Assembly (NCBI GenBank): GCA_965644295.1 | Contig: CBFFRP010000447.1 | Location: forward strand, 1 to 35,997 | Source: Paraphysomonas bandaiensis | Lineage: Eukaryota; Chrysophyceae | Reading direction: 5' to 3' | DNA length: 35,997 nucleotides | In this document: positions 1 through 10,600 of the stretch, one piece after another | How positions within the stretch are numbered: the first letter of the stretch is position 1 | How the letters are laid out: each line of letters starts with the position of its first letter | The notes under the pieces: generated by a model | Database searches by the model: none | What the model saw: the letters and a program-made list of their open reading frames with translations, nothing else | Told to the model about the DNA's origin: nothing | Made by a program: the position numbers and the translations under genes

Positions 1-815
1 GGGGACCTGCTGGACACCAAGATATTTGGTGGAGTTAATTTTGTAGCCCTGGGGGTTTATATATAGTAGCAAATTGTAGTAGCGAAATAAAGCATTTTTA
101 GCAACAAGAAGAGAGTCAACAACAGAAGAAGGACAGCAAACAGTACAAGATATTTAATTACGTGGGAAGTACAAGGATCTAATAGCTACGAGTCATCGAA
201 TTACAACAGGCCATTCACACTGAAGTGTACACACGCGGCTACTCTAGGCAGTTATTAACATCACGCCACTCAAAATACGTTACCCAGTATCTCTACCTGA
301 TGCTATACATGTGGAGTCAGCCGGCTGCACCTGTAGTTCTATGAAGATCCCTTTTTCTTTTGATCTCTCTACGTATAATTCCATATATATAATATATATA
401 AAGATAAAGGGGAATCATTCTCTTCATAATCTTCAGACCTGCGTTGAGGTACATCTTTCCCTTCACCCATGTCAATAAGGAAGTTGTGCAACTTCGCTGC
501 TACTTTACGTCATACTAATGGCCACCTATTATATGCACATCGAAGTGGTCTCCAGAATATATTAGGAGTCATTGATTCACGTATATCCCTTAACGCGTGA
601 ATACAACACACGTATACAATGAAATACCAAATAGACTGAATAATTACCAAACTATACATGATACGCGACTGTACAAGATACGCACATGTGTGGTGCTAAC
701 GCTCTGCTCAAACGTGTCTTGCTATTATACTATTAGGCCTTATCGTTAAATCTTTATCTCCAATAATATCAAGTATATATGCTTAGTCTGTAGCCTATTG
801 GATTTTAAATGCAAA
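1..815. other. Non-coding flank, no gene seen
   Basis: AT-rich sequence with no open frame long enough or protein-like enough to support a gene. It holds short AT dinucleotide runs (for example around 383-400). No RNA gene was recognised. It ends at the target-site duplication of the repeat copy that follows. Confidence 0.5.
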
Positions 816-829
816 ATGGGATTTTACAT

Positions 830-1036
830 CATAACACACACTAAGAACGGAAGTGGTTGCACCTTGGTGCTTGCGGCGACGCACAAGCAGCTTCTGTAGC
901 GTTAAATAGTAGGATAAAAGAGTTTGTATTGATTAGTTACGGGTAGTAGTCTAACTAGTATGACTAGCATTCTTCTAGCCACTAATTGGTGCAGGCTTTC
1001 AACGCCTATTGCTAAATAATCAGACATTCAATATAT
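830..1036 (+). repeat. SINE-like dispersed repeat, copy A (5' truncated)
   Basis: This is about 207 bp closely related to the 3' two-fifths of the repeat copies at 26706-27219 and 27517-28098, sharing the block around GTGCTTGCGGCGACGCACAA and the tail block CGCCTATTGCTAAATAA. It is flanked by an exact 14-bp direct repeat, ATGGGATTTTACAT, at 816-829 and 1037-1050, which reads as a target-site duplication. The missing part is the end that begins TCCCCTCAAC in the full copies. That matches 5' truncation during target-primed reverse transcription and orients the element on the plus strand. Confidence 0.8.
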
Positions 1037-1329
1037 ATGGGATTTTACATGTAAAAAAACTATAAAATGACGAGAACGACGGTAGCTCGATTACTTATTA
1101 TAAAAATATATATATACTTAAGTTTTATTTGTTTTATGCATCTACTATACGTTAGTTACAACATTATTCAAAAGTTTAAAATTCGCAAAACTAACATTCC
1201 AGTTCTTAGTGATCACAATGCAATCGATTAGGGCTAGATATACAAAATATTATAATATACTATTATATACAATGTATATTATACAGCTGTGTTGTATACA
1301 ATATAAATGACAAAGTTTGTCACGCCCTA

Positions 1330-1914
1330 GTTCTCGCTACCAATCTGTCCATCAATGATTGTCTAAAAGTGGCGGGCAACGCGATCGGAACCATGATAAA
1401 TGGTCATGCGACGACGAATCCCGAGAGCCTACTCTGTGAAAAGACCGAGGCCTGTCCCTTGAACGATACCTATAATATCTCTGCAAAGACGGGCTACGCA
1501 ATGCAGTCGAGGAAAGCGTGGAGGAGAACGAGAACGCATTCGTCGCTCTAGCAACAGCAACGCAAGTTTATAGCGATTCCCAATCAAGAGACGATTCCCA
1601 GCAACGTGGATGGTGTGTTTCAACTTGGAGATGCTATTTCAAGAATTTATGGCCTCAGAAGATGCGTGGTCTCCTGTCTTTCCGACGACATATACACTGT
1701 CAGCTACAAGGATGGTAGTAGAGGACAAAAAACAGCTCGAACATTCAAGCCTCCTGCCCACAAAAACAAGGCGCCTGGGTGGGAGGCTGTACCGAATGTT
1801 ACTGAACACACACCGAACAAACTAAACCATGTGGTTATTAGTAAGAATATTCGATGGATTTCTCCGCGAATGCTTGCCTCCGAATTCAAGCATTATATGC
1901 ACCACCTGCAATAA
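1330..1914 (+). pseudogene. Possible gene fragment with a Tudor-like segment
   Basis: Local composition is more gene-like than the flanks. Two open stretches in different frames look protein-like. Frame one (to 1551) includes an AGNAIGTMINGH motif, faintly like motif X of C5 DNA methyltransferases. Frame two (1552-1914, stop TAA) includes GDAISRIYG...DDIYTVSYKDGS, which has the spacing of a Tudor/SMN-type barrel (GD...Y.V.Y.DG). I found no splice pair that joins them in frame, so this may be a decayed gene, an exon pair with a missed junction, or chance. No product is assigned. Confidence 0.22.
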
Positions 1915-2180
1915 CGATTACTCCTGTATCATATCTTCGCACACTGCATATATATACAAGGGGTGCGTGCTCTCATTCAGAAATCAAAATATGTGCGCAT
2001 AAAACGTTTTTAATAACTATGACATTAAACAGTGTGTAATATACATGGCATTGAGTAGTGCAAAAATAAACAACACTACACAGCTCAGAAATTCTTCATA
2101 GTCGATGGGAAAACAACACCCCACCTTGATATATATGATGATGTATGTAACGCCTGGTGCAAGTTGTAGGTGATAAATGC

Positions 2181-2504
2181 TTAGTCGTTAATTGCGTTGG
2201 TGGATGAAGGGGGAAAGTAACCACCAGCAATAGACTCAATGCTGCTGTGTGAAACACGAATCAGATTGGCACTTTTACGATATCGGCCAAACAAAGTAAC
2301 CAAATATGCATCTGTTGGTATACTGGAATAGTTCTCACGTACATACATATCACAAGCATAGATGCTACACACACAGGCGGCATACTGAAGAGTGACAGCA
2401 ACATAAACTTCGATGCGTCCATAAATATTCACCATACAGCAGTGTGCAATTCGACTCACCAGTTCACGAGTTGGAATACAGACAATAGCAGCCCGGACAG
2501 TCAT
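2181..2504 (-). CDS. Divergent histone H2A-like protein, no N-terminal tail
   Basis: This is a 107-residue frame from ATG at 2504 to TAA at 2181-2183, with an in-frame stop three codons upstream of the ATG. It follows the H2A fold in order: RA-x5-P near residue 4 (compare RAGLQFPVGR in H2A), VYVAVTLQYA near residue 34 (compare VYLAAVLEYL), a short basic/aromatic stretch, IPTDAYLVTLF (compare ITPRHLQLAI), then NLI and IAGGYFPP (compare SLIKATIAGGGVIP of H2A.Z). H2A is the nucleosome core histone pairing with H2B. The Lys/Arg-rich tail is absent and identity is low. It could be a fast-evolving variant, lack a 5' exon, or be a different helical protein. No homology search was possible. Confidence 0.42.
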   Translation of the reverse strand: MTVRAAIVCIPTRELVSRIAHCCMVNIYGRIEVYVAVTLQYAACVCSIYACDMYVRENYSSIPTDAYLVTLFGRYRKSANLIRVSHSSIESIAGGYFPPSSTNAIND

Positions 2505-2568
2505 CAAGTCTCATTCCTTCATTCCTTTACGAGTCTCCTACTGTGCAGGTTCCAAACTAGCTACATAG

Positions 2569-2910
2569 ATGTCCATACGACGGTACGGTCAGACCGATAG
2601 CGACGGGAAGAACACAGACGCCATTTCCATGCTAGACATCAACATCCGGATGAAGAGTATCGTGCAGTCCATCTGCCTGCTCACGATCCCTGTCGGCGTA
2701 ATTTCGACGCACCTCATCATCATGTTCGTCGATGAGAGACGCTGAGTGCGGAGCCCATCGCAACACCCACCACAGCGAACACGAAAGATACAAACAGAAC
2801 AGTTACATTAAAGTTTATTCCGCGAGATGGATCGACAGTCTGATCGATGAACGCATTGACTTGTTTGAGGTTGTGTATGCTAACATGACGAGAGGTGCGA
2901 GTGAAGCTTG
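2569..2910 (+). other. Possible small gene, unassigned
   Basis: A 58-codon frame (2569-2745) starts with ATG directly after a stop and carries one hydrophobic segment of about 23 residues (IVQSICLLTIPVGVISTHLI...) near its C-terminus. A second open frame overlaps it and ends TGA at about 2910 (...WIDSLIDERIDLFEVVYANM...). One GT...AG pair (donor at GGC|GTAATT, acceptor at AAACAG|AAC) would join them in frame, but nothing confirms it. No family was recognised. The composition is more gene-like than the flanks. Confidence 0.2.
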
Positions 2911-2986
2911 AGTGTGTTTCAGACTGACAAGCCGCTGTGGAATAAAATCCCGAAATATGGCAGATAAAGCGCAGTATTTTGCTTTT

Positions 2987-3076
2987 GGGATATAAAAACC
3001 CTTGTATTATTGTTTATGGGATATAAAAACCCTTGTATTTTTGTTTATGGGATATAAAAACCCTTGTATTTTTGCT
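2987..3076 (+). repeat. 31-bp tandem triplication containing TATAAAAA
   Basis: Three near-identical 31-bp units start at 2987, 3018 and 3049, each containing GGGATATAAAAACCCTTGTA. Each unit has a TATAAAAA core and the small inverted motif GGG...CCC. The array lies about 250 bp upstream of the dioxygenase start at 3328. It could be a triplicated TATA-like promoter element or a plain minisatellite. Confidence 0.8.
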
Positions 3077-3327
3077 CTGGAAAATTGATGGGGCCTCCCC
3101 TACGGAATATGCACACAGTATGATGAAGTGCTGATGGTGATGTGTGTATTTGTGGCAGGGGGATGAGCAGGCGTGTTCTAGATCATCTCCAGGCCGATTT
3201 GTTCCATGCATTCTTCTCTGCTGTATGGAAGTAGACGCCCTCCGATCCCGATCACACTTCTATCCAGTCACCCACACACTTCAACGAACCATAAAGTAAC
3301 CTTAAAAGTAAGTCTCACAAAGAAGGA

Positions 3328-4431
3328 ATGGCTACCATGCATCCCACTGCTCTTTATTCCACTGATGCTCCTAAACCGTCTCTGTTTTCTCCTTGTGGGA
3401 TGCAGCTATCGGGAGAGCACTTCGACCCCTCCACCCACCTGCAGATTGAGCCCCCCTCTCACATCAAGGATCTTAACTTCTGCAATGTTCGTTACCCATT
3501 CACGTCAGGTCACGAGAAGATAACTGGCAATCTCGCCTATACGAAGCCGTTCCGAGTGCTGTCTGATGAGGGTGTGCTGGCCGCCCGCCGATCCATCGAG
3601 AAACATGCATCTGAATTGGGAAAAACCAACTCACGTGCATCGAACTATATTCGAGGATTAGGCTATGTGTCCAACTGGCATCGTGAGTTTGCTTACAGCC
3701 CGGAGTTGGTTAAGACTCTGAGTTCCCTTGCCCGTGACAATCTCTGCCCCCACACGATGACGATGAACATTTCCCACACTAATGTGGGTAAAATTGGCAC
3801 GGGCAGAGCAGTTGATAAGTGGCATACGGATAGTGTAGACTATGTTATGGTGTTGATTCTTAGTGACCTCACCGACATACAAGGGGGAGAGCTTGAGGTA
3901 CTACAGCAGGGTGATGCGACCGGATCAACTTTCCGTATGTTGCAGGAGCAAGGCGTGCCTTCTGACCTGGTTGAAGCGGTCAAATACACTGGTCCAGGCT
4001 ATGCCATTCTCATGCAAGGCAGTCGTATTCTTCACCGAGTGAAGGCTGTTTTGGAAGCGAGGGAACCACGTATTAGCCTAGTGAACTCATATATGACATG
4101 CCGACCTTTCGCTCAAGACCTCACCAAGTACCATACCTTCACAAGTAAAGGGTTCAATGATGGAGACCACATCGCACCAGTTGAATTTTCTCGACATAAA
4201 GCGTGGCGCATCAGTGGACAAATGAAGTATATCTTGGACGAAGTTCAGTTCGGTACTGATGCCAAAGAACTCGCCCAGATATTTAGAAATGCTTCACGGG
4301 AGTTGTTGCTATCTGCGGAGCTCCTTGAGAACAAGCGTGATGACAACGCTAAATGGGTTGAAGATAAAGAAAACAATCTTCTTCATAAGAAGTCTGAGAG
4401 ACAGTTACCTATGCTTACTAGTCGCTTGTAA
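3328..4431 (+). CDS. Fe(II)/2-oxoglutarate-dependent dioxygenase family protein
   Basis: This is a 367-residue intronless gene. The double-stranded beta-helix signature is clear: HTD at residues 166-168 (WHTDSVDYVMVLILSDL) gives the iron-binding His166 and Asp168, GGELEV follows on the next strand, His236 (RILHRVK) is the distal iron ligand, and Arg248 (PRISLVNSY) sits 12 residues later as the 2-oxoglutarate anchor. Family members couple 2-oxoglutarate decarboxylation to substrate oxidation; the substrate here is unknown. There is no signal peptide or membrane segment. The C-terminal 70 residues are charged and helical. The start is ATG at 3328, and a second ATG at codon 4 (ACCATG) is an equally plausible start. 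The domain call is strong; whether it hydroxylates, halogenates or does something else cannot be told. Confidence 0.85.
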   Translation: MATMHPTALYSTDAPKPSLFSPCGMQLSGEHFDPSTHLQIEPPSHIKDLNFCNVRYPFTSGHEKITGNLAYTKPFRVLSDEGVLAARRSIEKHASELGKTNSRASNYIRGLGYVSNWHREFAYSPELVKTLSSLARDNLCPHTMTMNISHTNVGKIGTGRAVDKWHTDSVDYVMVLILSDLTDIQGGELEVLQQGDATGSTFRMLQEQGVPSDLVEAVKYTGPGYAILMQGSRILHRVKAVLEAREPRISLVNSYMTCRPFAQDLTKYHTFTSKGFNDGDHIAPVEFSRHKAWRISGQMKYILDEVQFGTDAKELAQIFRNASRELLLSAELLENKRDDNAKWVEDKENNLLHKKSERQLPMLTSRL

Positions 4432-4999
4432 ATGCGGCGCAACGTATAACCTTGATTAGGGTATTTGTTCTTATTAAGTTGAGATGCAGCATATCTGCCA
4501 CTTAGTACTTTGTAACACTGTATCACTCGAGTGTTGTTTTTATATAGATTGTGTTCGGCACATGTTATAGGGCAAGAGTAGACAGTCGTTTTAGCTATCT
4601 GCTATGACTTGTCTACCGATACCACTTTCGTGTGACGAAATTTGCTCATCATCACAGTAACGTGGCGAAAGTAATAAATAGTGTTTTTTGAAGTGGCAGT
4701 TTCTGTTGTGATATACAGTAGAATAATCTGTGGTTGACATGACGTAAGTCATGTTGAAAAACTCTGTGTACCAGTAAATACGTAAATACGCTACAAAGGA
4801 TAGATATAGATACATAACAATAAAAAGTACATAGAATGTAACATGTTGTACATTTGTCGCCGATATGTAGTATAATCCATGAAAAGATCATTGTATTCTA
4901 ATACCTCTGACGACTTCGTTAATGCTATATTATGCTCAATGTAATACAATGGTACATATTATCAGCGTCCCACTTTTGTGTCCCTTATCTGACCTACTA

Positions 5000-5437
5000 T
5001 GTAGTGAATGTCTGGGCTGACTATTAGCAATAGACGTTTAGTTAGGACAAAGCATTGCAATTTAACTAACTTGGGCTCAACTCTGATATCCAACTATATT
5101 TAACGCTACGAATGCTGCTTGTGCGTCACCGCAAGCACTAACGTGCACCTACTTTCGCGCTGTCACTCAAAGTGAGCAAGCAGAGTGTTGATATACCTGA
5201 CATCTGCTGACTTCAGGATTTTTGAATCCGGATGCAGGCAGTCTTTATTCATCAAGCCCCAAAGACGTCAATAATACACAAGTGACACTTATATTAGTTT
5301 CCCTTGTACTACACAAGTGAGCAGGACACATCTACTACTATATATGCGGTTCACGTTAGTTTCCCAGAGAAATATCTCCGGTACTTACCCCCAGAACACC
5401 GCGCAAAGGTGCGAGTCCGACTTAGTTGAGGGGGATT
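5000..5437 (-). repeat. SINE-like dispersed repeat, copy D (degraded, near full length)
   Basis: In reverse complement this matches the copies at 26706 and 27517 along nearly their whole length: the 5' end (TCCCCCTCAACTAAGTCGGAC, 5417-5437), the GGACTCGCACC and GGGGGTAAGTACCGGAG blocks, CACTTGTG, and the tail with the AGCAATAG/TTAAACG block at about 5025-5045. It is more diverged than B and C and keeps only one of their three internal CATCCGG units. The left boundary is uncertain by about 15 bp. No convincing target-site duplication was seen, which fits an older insertion. Confidence 0.75.
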
Positions 5438-5916
5438 TGTGAGCCACAGACTGCTTCGAGTTGAGTTTGAGTTATAGTGCCTGTCCAGAATCTTTCAACC
5501 TGAGGGAGTTATGAGTCCCACGCTTTACTGGAGATGATCTTTAATACTGGGGTGCTTCGAGGCGGAAGTCTCTCGCCCCGTAAGGCTATCCGACCTATAG
5601 CAAAGGCTTTATTCTTCAAGTTTACTCTATCCTGTATCTATCACCTACTCGAATACTTTGTTTAAACGTTTAAACTACATCAAAGTTCGTACCATTCAAT
5701 TTCATGTAATACCATCTCTTGCTACTGTATTATTCAACTGTTACAATAGAAAAAACTTTAACTACAGGTTTTAATTGCTTCATAGAGCAATACTCAATAG
5801 CAATATTCAACAATAATGGCTCAACAAATCACCCATTTTAGATACTCCAAATATAGCAGATTTCAACAGTAATACGTTACAGTTAGGTGTTATAGAGGGC
5901 TATATTGCTACTTTCT

Positions 5917-5948
5917 ATCCACTACCACCTGTACGCATGGTAGTGGAT
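5917..5948. other. Perfect 11-bp inverted repeat
   Basis: ATCCACTACCA at 5917-5927 is the exact complement of TGGTAGTGGAT at 5938-5948, with a 10-nt loop. It lies about 400 bp beyond the ARL3 stop codon in a convergent gap. A short-element relic or chance is possible; no function is claimed. Confidence 0.5.
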
Positions 5949-6355
5949 GGTGTTGCTATCAATGTCAAACACAGCACAGAACGACTTTGTGTGTCACTAA
6001 CGGTATGCTCAAACATCAAACACCCAAGTAGCGTCACAAATACCACCTATGTCACAAAAGTGTAAACAGTGAACCTGAGCTATAGTTTCACTGGGCCGTC
6101 TACAGTAGGGCCGGTACTACTATTTCTTTCTGTCGTCGTTGTGTCTGTTCCGATTACACTTTCAAGGTGGGTAAAGAGGCATAACAGTCTACGTTCTGTA
6201 CAATTGGAAAGAGCACAAAAACTCCCCCTAAGAGACATTGAAGAAGTACAAGAATTTATTATCGGAAACACACAGATCGATTGATCGTTGAAAGTAATGG
6301 CTTCGACAAGTGCTGGGCACCATTACTGTCGCCAGCAATAGCATCCACCATTGGT

Positions 6356-7059
6356 TTATCCTTTCGACTCACCACCGTCGCCGTTGATCTGTCCGACTAT
6401 CCACTCCATGCCATCTTGCAGACCATCACCACTCTTAGCAGAGCATGGAAGGATAGACCAGACTCTGTCCCTGATATCATTGAGACCGAGTTCATCAGTA
6501 ATCTCCCCAGGAGCAAGTGCATTCATCAAGTCCTGCTTGTTAGCCATAATCAGCAAAGGAGTGTTCTGAAGTCTGTCCTCGTCTAGTAGCTGTCTCAGCT
6601 CGACGCCAGTCTCCTCCATGCGTCTGCGATCTGCACTGTCGATGACGTAAATCTACGACAGAAAAAAGTCACAATGACAGACTGCGATCACACCACAACA
6701 CCTACCAGGGCGTCAGTCTGATCAAAGTAATTCCTCCAGTAGGGGCGGATTGACTTCTGCCCTGTGAGTGTGTTAGCAATAAGAGACACACACACATGCG
6801 GGGTCACCTCCGATGTCCCACACGTTCAACTTGAATCCCTCATGCATTAACGATTTGATATTGAATCCCTGAGTGGGCATGATGTGCGTGATGTCCTCAT
6901 CGGAGAGCTTCTTCAGGATGGTTGTCTTGCCAGAGTTATCGAGCCCGAGCACTAATATGCGGGCCTCTTGGTCCGTCTATACACACAACTAACACACACT
7001 CAACACCCCCACAACACACCCACCTTCTTAAGCTTCCTGAGCAATGTAAGGAGTCCCAT
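6356..7059 (-). CDS. ARL3: ARL3, ADP-ribosylation factor-like small GTPase
   Basis: Four exons, 7059-7024, 6976-6808, 6761-6706 and 6652-6356, join in frame to 185 residues (animal ARL3 is about 182). Introns are 47, 46 and 53 nt with GT-AG ends. The N-terminus [12 protein letters not shown] is the amphipathic helix typical of the family. P-loop GLDNSGKTT (residues 23-31), switch [10 protein letters not shown], switch II WDIGGQ, NKQD and SA guanine motifs are all intact, and RPYWRNYF and IRDRVW are ARL3-like rather than ARF1- or ARL2-like. ARL3-GTP releases lipidated cargo from PDE6D and UNC119 carriers in cilia, which suggests a ciliated or flagellated stage. It is divergently arranged with the giant helicase gene; the two starts are 546 bp apart. 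Confidence 0.95.
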
Positions 7060-7605
7060 CGGTACTGTAGGTCACAAGAACAGCAAGACAATGTGGTGCG
7101 TTTATAGTAAACGGACTTTCTATTCTGTTCCAGCTCAATGCAGAAGTAGACGACAAGCTCGCTATGGGAGTGACCGTATGACTCTGTACAGCTTCTTCTA
7201 TACGTGTACGTACAGTATATAGAGTGTATTTTTAAACCTTGAGATTTTTTTGTATATTGAGATGGAGAATATAGAAACGAAGAATCTTGAGCGGACATTC
7301 AAAAAATTTAGTTTCCATTACTGTATGTATTGTACCTGATTATAATAACCGTAAACGGATCACTGTCCGGGAATGACGCTTTCCGTTTTTGTCCAGTTTT
7401 TGGATCCAGCATACGACACTTCAGACTTGTGCACATTGCCGCCATATCTAGTTGTAGTATCCTGGTGTCGCTGTGTGTGAAGGGGAGATGCATACTTACC
7501 ATCGAAAGATTCTGATCCTCTGCAGAGATTGAAGATGAAACTGTAAGTTCATTCGTCTATATAGTAACGCAGAGTGGTTGCCTTTTAATACACGGAAGTT
7601 GAAGA
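7060..7605. promoter_or_regulatory. Shared upstream region of a divergent gene pair
   Basis: The 546-bp gap between the start codons of ARL3 (minus) and the helicase gene (plus) must hold both promoters and 5' untranslated regions. No clear TATA box was identified. Short open frames on both strands show no protein-like pattern. Confidence 0.4.
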
Positions 7606-10600
7606 ATGGCACGAGGAAAGAAAAAAAACACGTTGAAGTCTGAGGAAGATGAAGAAAAACACGCAGACAGTCGCGATCGTCATGGGAAAAAAATACACAG
7701 ACAGAATGCTGAACAGAATCAGGCAGCAAGAGCGCCGCCACCCCCTCAACGGAGACCGCAATCACATCCAACCAACAGACAGACAGATCAACGTGTACAC
7801 ACGTCACTCAACCAGTCGGGTCCTCAGCCTGCTTCATTGAAAAATAGACAAAAATTTAAAGCCAATGAACAGAGAAGCTACAGAAAGGGAGATAGCGGCA
7901 AGTCCGATCGCTCACTGCCCGCAGCTGCTCGGAGAGACGGGAATAAAACCCGCCCGGGAAGATCGAGTATGTCTTCTGCTCTCAATAATTTTTCTCAACT
8001 TCTGCAGCGTTGTGTAGCGAAGGGAATATTCTTCGCTGATAACTCAACCAATTTAGCACTTTGGCAGAATGCGTTCAATTTGATTGCAGACGAAGAGTTT
8101 AATGATATGAAATTTACAAGAAATGTGCTGAGGATGTATTTATATCTTCCTGATAATGACGCGTATGCTATCAATGCAGAAATTGTATTGAGGGTACTCA
8201 CTAATATCTTGAGGTTTTCCGACACTGCAGACATCACACTAATCTCAGATATTATTGAGCAGCGCGTCTACCGACGCGGCTCACCCAGAAAAGTTGGTAA
8301 CAAGAGCACCGTGAAAGGGCTGATTGAAAAACTGATAAAAAGTAATGAGAAAAGTGTAAGAAATGCGCCAAGCTCGGAATTGATGGAAAGGATTTCCCTT
8401 TTCCAGAAAATCAAAACAGACCTCGAGAATTATCTCAATGCTATATACCAGATCGTCAATGATGAACCAATCCAAGGAGAAAGTAGCAACGTATCAATCT
8501 CTCATCATTTGAAGTGGGCCACTTTACCGACAATTGGATGGCTCTCTGATGGACACCTAATTTCGAAACTGGTCTCTCTGAGGCCTTCATATGACTCCTC
8601 TGATCAGTATGTGGAGACTCTTCGTGCCATGTGGACAATGCTCACCTTTTATTGGGGAACAGCAGCACTCTGGCCTCGTTGCTTATCAAAATGTGGAGGG
8701 GAGGACGAGAAGGGGATATGTGGTAAACCATTACTGTTTCCAGTAGCATCTCTCACGAGAAGCAACGGTACATGTAAAAAAGTGATAAAGAGAAGTGGAT
8801 CAAATGAAGTGAAAGTGTGTGGAGCTCAGGCACAGTGGCGTTGCCGGATGCGAGGACACGATGAAATTTGTGGAACGTGTTTGGACCTATATAAAGCAGC
8901 TGCATTAGGTCCGAAGGGAAAACCTGAAGCAAGCACAGATATTTATGACGGAATAGTAACAGATATATCGCTTCGACTAGACAGTTCAATAGTCAACATA
9001 GCTGAGGTTTCCTCTCGCAAACCGCCGATGGAGCGTAGTTCTGATGGACGCTCACAATTACGCGAAAGGCCAATTTCCTGGCGAACAAGCTATCGTCTGC
9101 AGCCATCCTCACTCGTTGCAGTTGTGCCCATGGGGATGACCAACCAATCGTTGTCGAGTAATATGCCTATATTCTGGGGTGAACTTGTGCCACACCATTC
9201 TGTCTCGAAGGAAAGCCATAGAAGTCAAGACGAATACAGTCGTCGTGAAAGGGGGCATATCTCCGTGCGCATTCTGTCGCGATCTGATTGCACTGACCTT
9301 CCCAACCATACATGCTTGCCGTTCTATCAAAGATCACCAGTGGTAGTAATAGACTTAAAAGTTTTTGTGCCAGAAGTGATGTCGGTTCTTGCAACACTGT
9401 CTCATTCTAGTTTCGCGGAGGGGTTAGAAAGTGTTTCTTTCAAACGATTACTGCTCGGGCAAAGCGATAGAAATGATATGGAGCGTTGTGATAAGCAGAA
9501 CAAGGCTCAGGATATTGCGCTTTCTGATCTTCTCTCGAACGTTTTAGAAAGTAGTAATGTGTCCTGCATAGCTGACATGACACCAAGCGATCGCAAAGAG
9601 GTATTAGAAGAAATACTCGATCTGCCTGTTGTGAGTAGCTTGGATCATGCTCAACGGATCGCGTTTGCAAATGGCTTGATGAAATCTTTGCACTGCACTC
9701 AGGGGCCTCCAGGGACTGGAAAATCTTATGTGGGTGTATGTCTTGTCCTTGCACTGATCATCATTCGCAAGAAAGTACGAAGGACTGGCCGGAATATCGG
9801 CCCCATTGTAGCTTTATCTTTTAAAAACCACGCCCTTGATGAGTTTTTGGTGGACATATTGCATTGTAATCCTGAATTGAAAAAGCATAGACAACTTGTT
9901 CGTCTCGGTAAGCCTGAGAATGAGGAGCTTCAAGCATGTACCGAACAGCGTTCTGTACGTGAAAAGGTTGCTCAGCAAAGAGTTGTAGAATGTCTTGAGG
10001 TAATTCGAGAAGGCCGACGCTATGTGCACAAATGGTTTTCACAATCTGATATTTTAAGTGGTTTCTGCATGGAAAGCGTAGTAGAGTGTGCTACTACACT
10101 CTTTCAGATTAAAAATGATGAGACATATGCGGGCGACATAACTGCGGAAAAAGGCTTCCGTTTACTGAAGTCTCTCTTGCGTACAATCAGTAAAGACGAT
10201 CCGGATTTTCCCTGGAAGTCATTGACTGATGATGCTGTGCACTGGAAGGATTGCAAGATCGACAATCTGGATCGCAGTCTGTCCTTGTTGCAGCATTGGT
10301 TGCAAGGGGATGAGCCCCCTCCCCGCTGTGCCGCAAAAGTCGGAATGAGTACATGTACCGAGGCTGCTGTTTCCAAAAAGAAATTTTGTGAGAGTGCACA
10401 TGATTGTAAGGTTCCCTCGTGCATGGAAATAAGAAGCCTTAATTCTGACTGCTATTGTGATACACACCGTTGTGAGACAGCGCATGTTCGTTGCAACGAG
10501 CGCCGTGTTGAATGTTTGAAAAGTCGTTTCTGTCCTCATCATAGCTGCGTCCTCTGCAATACAGTTGAGATTTTGTCTCCTGGTGCTAAAACATGCCAAA

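Larger units (their letters stand above)
4432..6355. other. Convergent intergenic gap (dioxygenase / ARL3)
   Basis: This lies between the 3' ends of two convergent genes. It contains repeat copy D (about 5000-5437, separate entry), a perfect 11-bp hairpin at 5917-5948, and otherwise AT-rich sequence. Open frames at 4591-4891 and 6069-6284 have no protein-like features. A GC-richer patch at 5440-5660, directly beyond the repeat, was not identified. Confidence 0.5.

Noticed and set aside
4591-4891. Two overlapping minus-strand frames rich in Tyr, Ile and Phe
   Set aside because: They are AT-rich composition effects with no domain or splice support.
5395-5430. tRNA gene suggested by GGTGCGAGTCC, a B-box-like match
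   Set aside because: No cloverleaf can be drawn around it, the motif lies in a repeat and is on the strand opposite to the element's inferred sense.
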